50,240 nt of DNA from Ardenticatenales bacterium. Its GTDB lineage: Bacteria; Chloroflexota; Anaerolineae; Promineifilales; Promineifilaceae. A program made the position numbers and the translations under genes. This document shows, in pieces, positions 41,889 to 48,815 of the stretch. How positions within the stretch are numbered: position 1 is the first letter of the stretch; each line of letters begins with the position of its first letter. The DNA lies in the NCBI GenBank assembly GCA_020634575.1, contig JACKBM010000051.1, positions 1-50,240 of the forward strand. Direction: 5' to 3'. The notes below the pieces were generated by a model. It saw nothing but the letters and a program-made list of their open reading frames with translations, ran no database searches and was not told the origin of the DNA.

Positions 41889-42956
41889 ATGGACAATGGG
41901 AAAATGAGTCGGGAACGGCTGGCAGAGCATATTTTGGGCGGTCTACTGGGCGCCGCGCTTGGCGACGCGATGGGGGCAGCCACTGAGCAGCATCAGATCG
42001 ACGAAATCATCGCCGAACATGGTGGTTTGCTGGACCAGCTCATCCCGCCGCCCATCGATACGTTTTCTCACGAGGAGATCGCCGGTCTCGTGACCGACGA
42101 TTGCAGCCAGATGTTTGCCTTGATTGAAACGTTAGTGGCGACGGACGGTCATCTGGACGACCACAGCTGGATTCAGAAGCTGATTTACTGGTCTAAACAT
42201 TCACCGATGCGACGGCAGCAGGGGCCGACGACAAAGCCGTTGCTGGAAGCGCTGGCCGCTGGTGAGAGCACGGACCATATCGGCGTTGTGGGCAACTCCA
42301 CGCGTAAACTGACGTCGATGGGGACAACCAACGGCGCGTCGATGCGGGTGGCACCGGCCGGTCTCATCCACCCCGGTGACATTGAAGGGGCGGTCCGGAC
42401 CGCCTGGATCTCCTCGCGGCCCACCCACGCTACCCAGATCGCCGCTGCCGGCGCGGGCGGTATTGCCGCCGGTGTGGCTGAAGCGCTCCTGCCGACGGCT
42501 GACGTTTACAGCGTCGTCAGCGCGGTCCTGGAAGGGGCCCGGCTGGGCGAAGCGATTGGCAAGGCGGAAGGGCGCACCGTTGCCGGCCCCAGCGTGATCC
42601 GCCGTGTCGAGATTGCGGTTGAGGAAGCGCTGCGCGCCAGCTCATTTGAGGATGCGCTGCGCCGAATTGAAGCGGCTGTGGGCAATTCGGTGATGATGGT
42701 GGAGTCGATGCCGGCGGCGGTCGGGATCTTCGTGGCGGCCAAAGGCGAGCCAGTTGGCTGCGCCGTCGGCGGCACCAACATCGGCAATGACACGGACACG
42801 ATCGCCGCGATGGCCGGCGCGATGGCCGGCGCCCTTAAAGGCCCCGGCGCCATCCCCCAGGCCATGCGGGACACGCTCAACACGGCCAACCCCGAAGACA
42901 TCCCCGCCCTGGCCGAAGCCCTCACCACCATCGCCTGGCGCAACCTGAACGGGTAA
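41889..42956 (+). CDS. ADP-ribosylglycohydrolase (DraG/ARH-like) family protein
   Basis: This is a 355-residue all-alpha hydrolase. It has the N-terminal GGLLGAALGDAMGAATEQ, the first metal-binding motif VTDDCSQM (family TDDT; here Thr to Cys at the third variable place) and the C-terminal NIGNDTDTIAAMAGAMAGAL, whose GNDTD Asp residues bind the second magnesium. The family cleaves N- or O-glycosidic ADP-ribosyl bonds; members near sugar/nucleoside genes may act on other ribosides. The ATG at 41889 has GGAGG eight bases upstream; an ATG at 41874 would place that site inside the gene. It ends 11 bases before a palindromic repeat. Confidence 0.9.
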   Translation: MDNGKMSRERLAEHILGGLLGAALGDAMGAATEQHQIDEIIAEHGGLLDQLIPPPIDTFSHEEIAGLVTDDCSQMFALIETLVATDGHLDDHSWIQKLIYWSKHSPMRRQQGPTTKPLLEALAAGESTDHIGVVGNSTRKLTSMGTTNGASMRVAPAGLIHPGDIEGAVRTAWISSRPTHATQIAAAGAGGIAAGVAEALLPTADVYSVVSAVLEGARLGEAIGKAEGRTVAGPSVIRRVEIAVEEALRASSFEDALRRIEAAVGNSVMMVESMPAAVGIFVAAKGEPVGCAVGGTNIGNDTDTIAAMAGAMAGALKGPGAIPQAMRDTLNTANPEDIPALAEALTTIAWRNLNG

Positions 42957-42967
42957 GAAGAAGAGTG

Positions 42968-43045
42968 GCCACGGATTTGCACGGATTCAACACGGATTCT
43001 TCAAGAAAGAAAAGAATCCGTGACAAATCTGTGTTAATCCGTGGC
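42968..43045. repeat. Dispersed palindromic repeat, copy 2
   Basis: Arms of about 32 bases starting GCCACGGATT with further ACGGATT units face each other over a loop rich in A and G. The right arm read as reverse complement (GCCACGGATTAACACAGATT...) is almost the same as the left arm of the copy at 14551. It lies between the ends of two convergent genes, where it may also help terminate transcription. Confidence 0.8.
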
Positions 43046-43052
43046 TTTCTTC

Positions 43053-43868
43053 TCAGCGGACGACGAGGACCGGCCGGTCGACCTGGGTGATGATCTGGTG
43101 GGCCAGGTCGTCCAGGAGGATGCGGCGCCAGCCCTCGCCGGCGTGGGAGCCGATGACGATCAGGTCATACGCCCCCTCGCGCGCCTCCGCCAGGATTTCC
43201 TCTACCACGCGCCCATGGCGCACCTTTATCTGCGGCACGATGTTATAGCCCGCCAACACTTCTTTATCCCGTTCCAGGATTTCCCCCTCCGGCGTGTGCG
43301 CCGCAATCAGCTCCTCAGCATTTGCCCGTAGCTGGTGCCCGCGTACGCCCGGCCCCGCACTGATCTGGGACATGACGTGCAAGATCGTCACCGTCTGCCC
43401 CCGGCCTATCAAGTCCGGTATTTGGCGGCTAAAGCGGCTGAGCAGGCTCGGCGTTTGCACGCCACTGTCGCAGAGCAACACCCGGTGCGCCGCCTGGACC
43501 TCCCCCTTGGCAATGATCACCGGCACCGGCGCATGTTCCACCACCCGCTCAGCGGTGGAGCCGAGCAGGAAACGGGTCATGAGCGAATGATGCTGCCGCT
43601 CCCCCAGCACCACCACGTCATAGTCACCAACCTCTGCTTCGCGCAGAATCTCCTCGGCTGGATGGCCCCGTCGCTCCATGATCTCAACGCGAGGTGCCCA
43701 ACCTCTGGCCAGCTCCTGCGCCTGCGTTAGCGGCTGGCTGTTGTCCGCCGCCCCTTTGCGCACGTACATGATCATCAGTTCATCGGCCGGTGCGGACGCC
43801 AACTGGGCGGCAAAGCGCACAGCCACATCAGAATGGTGCGATCCTCCGGTTGCCACTAACACACGCAT
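43053..43868 (-). CDS. Tandem universal stress protein (two UspA domains)
   Basis: This 271-residue cytoplasmic protein consists of two Usp domains. The first (1-~135) begins MRVLVATGGSHHSDVAVRFA and ends with the ATP-binding GSTAERVVEHAPVPVIIAKG, matching the G-x2-G-x9-G-S/T family motif in the part I can see. The second (~140-271) ends DLIVIGSHAGEGWRRILLDD and QVDRPVLVVR. The second motif departs more from the ATP-binding form. Such proteins bind ATP or AMP and respond to energy or stress states. GAGGAG lies nine bases upstream of the ATG. It is 15 bases upstream of the convergent-side palindromic repeat and follows the Na/Pi-like gene in the same direction. Confidence 0.9.
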   Translation of the reverse strand: MRVLVATGGSHHSDVAVRFAAQLASAPADELMIMYVRKGAADNSQPLTQAQELARGWAPRVEIMERRGHPAEEILREAEVGDYDVVVLGERQHHSLMTRFLLGSTAERVVEHAPVPVIIAKGEVQAAHRVLLCDSGVQTPSLLSRFSRQIPDLIGRGQTVTILHVMSQISAGPGVRGHQLRANAEELIAAHTPEGEILERDKEVLAGYNIVPQIKVRHGRVVEEILAEAREGAYDLIVIGSHAGEGWRRILLDDLAHQIITQVDRPVLVVR

Positions 43869-43883
43869 CCCTGCAACTCCTCG

Positions 43884-44987
43884 TCAAATCAAAAACAACG
43901 TTACGGGCAATAACAGAATGACAAACATGAACCAGGCCAGCTTGCGCTTATCCTCGGTCAGCTGATCAACAAAATGGAGAATAGCCGCTTCATAACGACG
44001 ATAGCCAACCAGCAAGACAAGCGTGGAGACGATGGCGATGCTCAACATTTGCGCCCAGACAACAGCCGTCGCATCCGGGTTACCCAATAGCAATGCCGCC
44101 AGCAAGGTGTCGATAAACGTGGTGATGTTGGCGCCCATGATGTACGGGATCACGTTTTCCCGGCGCACAAAGCCGCGATTACCCAGCGGCACCAGGATAG
44201 CCAGCGACACACTGACCGACATCGAAATCAGGGTGATGCCAGCCCCCAGGAGCAACATCATCCAGGGACGGTAGACAAGGCGCGAAACCCGGCCGACTTC
44301 GCTCTCGCGCAGTGTTGCCTGGGGTAGGCAACGTTCCAGCAGATTGAAGCTCAGGAGCATCACGCCCAGGCCGGCCAGAAACAGGAGCCAATCAGGCAAA
44401 ACGCGGGCCAGCAGCGTGACAATGGGGTCAAAAATTAAATTCAGGAGGGAGACGAGCCAGAGCCCCATGCCCAGCTGGATGCGACTCAGGGCGACATATT
44501 CCAGCAGGTAGTACCCTACAAAGAAGGCCAGCAAATAGGTGGTGCCTGTGACTGTCAGGGAAAGCAGCCCCATGCTGAGACTGGTCGCGCGATCCCGGCC
44601 GCGCAAAACGTATAGAAAGCCGACAAACAGGACGATGAAGCTGGCGCCCAGGCGGCTGCCGCTAATCATGGCGAAGGCATACAACGGGCTGAGGACACCG
44701 GCATCCAGAAAGGTGAGGGCAATGGTCGCAACGGGCGAGCCGCTCATCATCAGGTAGGCGCAAAGCCAGCCAAAGCCAATGCCATTGGCCACGCTGTTCA
44801 CCAGGGCGCGCTTTTCCAGCCAGGGTGCCAGCCCCCGGGCGCCTGTTTTCATCAGCCAGAGTGCGAGGATGAAGAGGAAAAGGCTGAGTAGAAAGAGACC
44901 GCCTTTAGCCAGTCGCCGGCCCCAAATGGACTGGCGTAAACGCGTCGCTATGAGAGAAAGCGAAACAAACCACCCACTCTCGCGCAT
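43884..44987 (-). CDS. Membrane protein related to Na/Pi cotransporters
   Basis: This 367-residue integral membrane protein has about 9-10 helices in two related halves. The first contains MMSGSPVATIALTFLDAGV and ISGSRLGASFIVL, the second GANITTFIDTLLAALLLGN. These resemble the repeated QSSS and GANIGTT signatures of Na/Pi (NptA/SLC34-like) proteins, but the QSSS is replaced by SGSP, so transport of phosphate is uncertain. No PhoU-like domain is fused, unlike in YjbB; the C-terminus (QLTEDKRKLAWFMFVILLL) ends in a helix. There is no clear ribosome binding site before the ATG at 44987. Confidence 0.68.
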   Translation of the reverse strand: MRESGWFVSLSLIATRLRQSIWGRRLAKGGLFLLSLFLFILALWLMKTGARGLAPWLEKRALVNSVANGIGFGWLCAYLMMSGSPVATIALTFLDAGVLSPLYAFAMISGSRLGASFIVLFVGFLYVLRGRDRATSLSMGLLSLTVTGTTYLLAFFVGYYLLEYVALSRIQLGMGLWLVSLLNLIFDPIVTLLARVLPDWLLFLAGLGVMLLSFNLLERCLPQATLRESEVGRVSRLVYRPWMMLLLGAGITLISMSVSVSLAILVPLGNRGFVRRENVIPYIMGANITTFIDTLLAALLLGNPDATAVVWAQMLSIAIVSTLVLLVGYRRYEAAILHFVDQLTEDKRKLAWFMFVILLLPVTLFLI

Positions 44988-45080
44988 AAAAAGTCACTGC
45001 CGCACCTGAATCATGCGGTATGGCCTAATAATGACAGCAAATGGACGAGCTGTCTATAAAATTGGTCCGCAGAATCTGGC

Positions 45081-45713
45081 TCAGCCGGGCTTCAGCCAGC
45101 CCTGACTTACCGCCATCTCCAATTGCCCCTGCATCCACTCATACAGCGGCGGCGCCAGCTCGGCGATGGTCTGGGTAACGGCGGTCACCTGGCTGTGGGC
45201 GACGTCAAGGTCACGCCAGGTCCGGCCCTCGGTGGCCAGATTGAGCAGGATGGGCAGGATGCGATCACCGACCTTGACCCAGCGGCTTTCCAGGGTTTTC
45301 TGTTCTTCAAACTCCTGCCATAACGCATACACATCATGGGCAAAGCCCTGATGCTCGGCGACCAGGCCAGCCAGATAGGCACCCTCAGCCGCGCCGATGG
45401 CGGCCCGCTCCGCCGTCGAATAGACCGGTACGTCACCGGCGCCGATCTCGGCAATATCATGGACCAGCGCCATGCGTATCGCGCGGTCGATGTCGATCTC
45501 CGGGGCAAACGTACGGTGAAAGATGAGCAGGGTAAGCGCCAATTGCCAGCTATGTTCGGCCGAGTTTTCTTTGCGACTCTGGTCGATCACATAGGAACGG
45601 CGGTAGACGATTTTAAGATTTTCCAATTCGCTGATGAGAGACAGGATCCGCGGGTCAAATTGGCCCGCGGACCCCGACCGATCAGCTTCAGGCTGTGCGG
45701 CTGAGAATGTCAA
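45081..45713 (-). CDS. HD domain phosphohydrolase (YfbR-like, HD_3)
   Basis: This is a 210-residue HD-superfamily protein. The metal-binding set is H in NSAEHSW (near 54), HD in ALVHDIAEIGAGDVP (84-85) and a later Asp in KVGDRILP. This resembles YfbR-type 5'-deoxynucleotidases, although other HD_3 substrates are known. It starts with a TTG at 45713 inside the end of the preceding nucleoside hydrolase gene (26-base overlap), with GGGAGATGA upstream, so the two proteins are coupled. Nucleotide dephosphorylation followed by nucleoside hydrolysis would be a logical two-step reaction. Confidence 0.85.
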   Translation of the reverse strand: MTFSAAQPEADRSGSAGQFDPRILSLISELENLKIVYRRSYVIDQSRKENSAEHSWQLALTLLIFHRTFAPEIDIDRAIRMALVHDIAEIGAGDVPVYSTAERAAIGAAEGAYLAGLVAEHQGFAHDVYALWQEFEEQKTLESRWVKVGDRILPILLNLATEGRTWRDLDVAHSQVTAVTQTIAELAPPLYEWMQGQLEMAVSQGWLKPG

Positions 45714-46623
45714 ACATCATCTCCCGGAACAGTTTATGATCCACATCCATGGCAAAGTGGCAGTTGGGCGCTTTGCCGCTGCGATTGCCGAAGTCACAGA
45801 CAGTCATGCCGTCCGTTAACTCACCCTTAGTCTCAACATCCACATGGATGAATTCGGTCTTGATGACCGACGGCTCGATGATGGCGCAGACCGCCAGAGC
45901 GTCGTGAATGGGGGTGCTATCAGGAATCTTCATCGGCTGGAATCTGTTGTAGCCGTCGATGCGGCGCTCGGTGAAGGTCGCCGCCGCCGTTGCCGCCGGC
46001 GTGCCGATTTTGCGCAGCTCTTTACAGTCATCCAGGGTGATGAGCGCTTTGTGGGTGGCATCCAGCGGGACCATCCGCACCGGCACGCCGGCATTCATCA
46101 CGACTTTGGCTGACTCCGGGTCTGCCCAAATGTTAAACTCAGCTGCAGGCGAGCGGTTGCCAATATGGTGGGAGCCACCCATGATCACCAGTTCGGGAAT
46201 CTTGTCGACCAGTTCGGGATATTGCCGCAGCAACATGCCGATATTGCAGAGCGGACCCACCGGCACCAGTGTGATATCGCCGTCTGAGGCCGCGATCGTC
46301 TCCGCCAGCCAATCGACGGCATGGGTGGACTGCGCCTTGCTTTTTGCTTCCGGTAAATCAAGATAAAGACCATGGACGGCACTGCCGTCTGAGCGGTCAA
46401 AATCCGGCCGGACCATCGGCTCCAGCATTCCCTGGTAAACCGGGACCGGAATGCCGATATGGTCAAACACACGCAATGAGTTTTCGGTGCAGACGATGCC
46501 CGGGCAGTTGCCTACCACCGTCGTCGCGCCCAGCAGATCCAGGTCCGGCGACAGCGCCGCGATCATCAGGGCAATCGCGTCATCTGTCCCGGTATCAACA
46601 TCAAGAATTACTTTTGTAGCCAT
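45688..46623 (-). CDS. Nucleoside hydrolase family protein
   Basis: This is a 311-residue IUNH-family protein. The N-terminal VILDVDTGTDDAIALM keeps the three Asp of the Ca site but has Thr-Gly-Thr in place of Pro-Gly-x. The middle has VIMGGSHHIGN, and the C-terminal PIHDALAVCAII retains the active-site His-Asp pair. AAGGAGAAAC lies before the ATG. The HD gene begins inside its last codons. It is the third of three hydrolases in a run that also begins with a CoA ligase; hairpins separate it from the hydrolase upstream. Confidence 0.92.
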   Translation of the reverse strand: MATKVILDVDTGTDDAIALMIAALSPDLDLLGATTVVGNCPGIVCTENSLRVFDHIGIPVPVYQGMLEPMVRPDFDRSDGSAVHGLYLDLPEAKSKAQSTHAVDWLAETIAASDGDITLVPVGPLCNIGMLLRQYPELVDKIPELVIMGGSHHIGNRSPAAEFNIWADPESAKVVMNAGVPVRMVPLDATHKALITLDDCKELRKIGTPAATAAATFTERRIDGYNRFQPMKIPDSTPIHDALAVCAIIEPSVIKTEFIHVDVETKGELTDGMTVCDFGNRSGKAPNCHFAMDVDHKLFREMMFDILSRTA

Positions 46624-46673
46624 TTGTTTCTCCTTATTCCATTAATCTCGCTAATAAGAGACCCGCGCCAATC

Positions 46674-46734
46674 AGAGACCCGATGGCTCAGAACAACGTT
46701 CAATTAACCGGGCATTCGCAGCCATCGGGTCTCT
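46674..46734 (-). terminator. Long hairpin between two nucleoside hydrolase genes
   Basis: AGAGACCCGATGGCT and AGCCATCGGGTCTCT form a perfect 15-base-pair stem around a 31-base loop. It begins seven bases after the stop codon of the hydrolase gene ending at 46741 and precedes the next gene start at 46623. The tail on the minus strand is only moderately T-rich, so read-through is likely. Confidence 0.68.
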
Positions 46735-46740
46735 CCGCCG

Positions 46741-47727
46741 CTAATCCACCGTCATGCGCACATACCGCTCCAACATCTCCTTCCACTGGGCCACGTTGAT
46801 TTCCCAGCAGACGGTGATGTGCGGCGAGCCATCTTCATTGACCGGCTTCCACATCGACACATTGTCCGTATCATGTACAGCGACGTTGAGCTGATCAACC
46901 ACCGTCATGCCCCGGGTGAAGGTGCCTTCGGTCTCGATTTCGACAAAATGCTTGCTCTTCCGGGTCACAATCGACGGGTCGATGGCGATCGCCATGCCAA
47001 TCGGGTCCGGCAGGCCGATGCCGGGGTCGCCCAGCCATTCCTGGTTGGTCTTGAGGGCTGAGGCGTTACAGTCGATGGTGAAGTGTGACAGCGGCGTGTC
47101 AATCACTTCCTTGTAGTAACGCATCTCTTCCTCGACGATATTGGCCGCGCCACGGCAAACTTCCCAGCCGGCCATCTCAATGGGCAGCCCGGAACGGAAG
47201 CAGATGCTAGCTGCTTCCGGGTCAACCCAGATGTTGTACTCGGCCGCCGGCGTGATGTTGCCAACCGTATTGGCCGCGCCGCCCATGACGACGCAACGGC
47301 TCACGTTCTTGACGATATGGGGTGCCTGGACCACCGCCAGCGCCACATTCGTCATCGGCCCCAGCGTGACAAGGATGATGCCGGGATTCTCCTCGATATA
47401 GCGTATCAGGGCAGAGACGGCATGTTCCTTCTCCGCCGGCCGCTTCGGGTCCGGGTAATACATCTCCCCCATGCCATCCGGGCCATGGAAAAACTCGGCC
47501 GAATAATATTCGCGCATTAAGGGATAGGCCGCGCCTTCATAGACCGGCACTTCTTTGCCGCAGAGTTCCGCCGTGTAACGGGCATTGATGCTGGCCTGCT
47601 TCACATTCACGTTACCGGCGACGATGGTCATGGCGACCACCTCAATGTCCGGCTCCATCAGGGCCATCATGATGGCGACCGCGTCATCAGACGCTGTATC
47701 GGTATCAATAATCATCTTGCGTGTCAT
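46741..47727 (-). CDS. Nucleoside hydrolase family protein lacking the active-site His
   Basis: This is a 328-residue IUNH-fold protein. The N-terminal IIDTDTASDDAVAIMMAL keeps the Ca-site Asp residues with TAS in place of PGx, and the middle has VVMGGAANTVGN. The C-terminal motif reads GLPDPIGMAIAI: the Ca-binding Asp is present, but the preceding His of most family members is Pro. It may therefore use a different leaving-group acid or prefer other nucleosides. TAGGAGGCTACT precedes the ATG. Hairpins lie on both sides of the gene, so its message level may be tuned separately from its neighbours. Confidence 0.9.
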   Translation of the reverse strand: MTRKMIIDTDTASDDAVAIMMALMEPDIEVVAMTIVAGNVNVKQASINARYTAELCGKEVPVYEGAAYPLMREYYSAEFFHGPDGMGEMYYPDPKRPAEKEHAVSALIRYIEENPGIILVTLGPMTNVALAVVQAPHIVKNVSRCVVMGGAANTVGNITPAAEYNIWVDPEAASICFRSGLPIEMAGWEVCRGAANIVEEEMRYYKEVIDTPLSHFTIDCNASALKTNQEWLGDPGIGLPDPIGMAIAIDPSIVTRKSKHFVEIETEGTFTRGMTVVDQLNVAVHDTDNVSMWKPVNEDGSPHITVCWEINVAQWKEMLERYVRMTVD

Positions 47728-47785
47728 AGTAGCCTCCTAAATCACTTATGCGCCGCGCAGCCGTCCGTTGCCGGCAGGGCTTCTG

Positions 47786-47846
47786 AGCCACCCGTTTCCT
47801 GCGAGCGGTGTTCACCTTGAAAGCCGCACAAAGGAATCGGGTGGCT
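47786..47846 (-). terminator. Hairpin between two nucleoside hydrolase genes
   Basis: AGCCACCCG and CGGGTGGCT pair, with inner TCC/GGA pairs, as the core of a larger inverted repeat that also includes CGCCGCGCAGCC and its imperfect complement at 47752-47858. It lies between the stop at 47863 and the next start at 47727. No clear T-tract is seen. Confidence 0.55.
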
Positions 47847-47862
47847 GCGCGCGGCGGTGGCC

Positions 47863-48801
47863 TCAGCGCAGTCCCTGCTCCAGCAGGGCATGAAAACGCT
47901 CCTTGTCCAGCTCCAGAATCACGCGCACATTGGGCTTTTGCTTGAGCCGGTCCAGCCAGTCCACGACCGTCTGGCCATAGGTGTGCATGCCGCGGATCTC
48001 GACCCAGGCGCGATGCTCTTCGGCGCGAGTGACGATGTCCGGTTCCAGGGTGACGGCCAGAGCCAATGGATCGGCGCCGAACAGCATCCGGCGGCCGTAG
48101 CGCTGTTCAATAACCTTGAGGTTGTTGGCGGTTAATTTGCGGAAGAACTCCGCTTTGGGTGTGTCGATCTTCAGCCATTCATCGACCAGCGCACCAGGTG
48201 TGCTGTTGCGGCGCGTCAGCTCCCAGTCGATGACTTCAATCATTTCGCCCGCTTCAGCCCAGGCTTCGAAGACGATATAAGCCGCTTCCGGGTCAAAATA
48301 GATGTTGAATTCCGCTGTGACGCTGGAGGTGTTGCCCTGCGCCGTTACCGCGCCGCCCATGATGACGAACCGCTTCACCTTTTTAGGGAATTCTGGATCT
48401 AGCCGGACAGCCATGGCGATGTTGGTTAGCGGGCCAATGGCGGCGATAGTCAGCTCGCCAGGGGACTCGTTGACCATGCGCACCAGGGCATTGACGGCGT
48501 GCTCGCTTTCATGCGTCCGGCGCTGGGGCACGTAGCCGCAGCCCCCCAGCCCGTCCGAGCCATGAGCAAAAGCGGCATCTTCCTGGAACATGACCAGCGG
48601 CCGGTCACAGCCAGCGTAAACCGGGATATCCTGGCCAACGACTTCCGTCAGGGTGACGGCATTGCGCAGTGTGTGTTCCAGACCAACATTGCCGGCGACG
48701 GCCATCAGCGCTTCAAGTTTGACGCCGGGGTGGGCGGCGGCCATCAAAATTGCCTGAGCGTCGTCGACGCCAGGGTCTGTATCTATGATCAATCTTTCCA
48801 T
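47863..48801 (-). CDS. Nucleoside hydrolase family protein with altered His position
   Basis: This is a 312-residue IUNH-family protein. The N-terminal IIDTDPGVDDAQAILMAA is a perfect Ca-site signature, and the middle has VIMGGAVTAQGN with FNIYFDPEAA. The C-terminal motif LFGADPLALAVTL has Ala before the Ca-binding Asp, in place of the usual His. As in the next gene, the leaving-group acid would have to be another residue. The ATG has AGGAGGAAAC upstream and follows the CoA ligase stop by 14 bases, so the CoA ligase and hydrolase are in one transcript. Confidence 0.91.
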   Translation of the reverse strand: MERLIIDTDPGVDDAQAILMAAAHPGVKLEALMAVAGNVGLEHTLRNAVTLTEVVGQDIPVYAGCDRPLVMFQEDAAFAHGSDGLGGCGYVPQRRTHESEHAVNALVRMVNESPGELTIAAIGPLTNIAMAVRLDPEFPKKVKRFVIMGGAVTAQGNTSSVTAEFNIYFDPEAAYIVFEAWAEAGEMIEVIDWELTRRNSTPGALVDEWLKIDTPKAEFFRKLTANNLKVIEQRYGRRMLFGADPLALAVTLEPDIVTRAEEHRAWVEIRGMHTYGQTVVDWLDRLKQKPNVRVILELDKERFHALLEQGLR

Positions 48802-48815
48802 GTTTCCTCCTGGAG

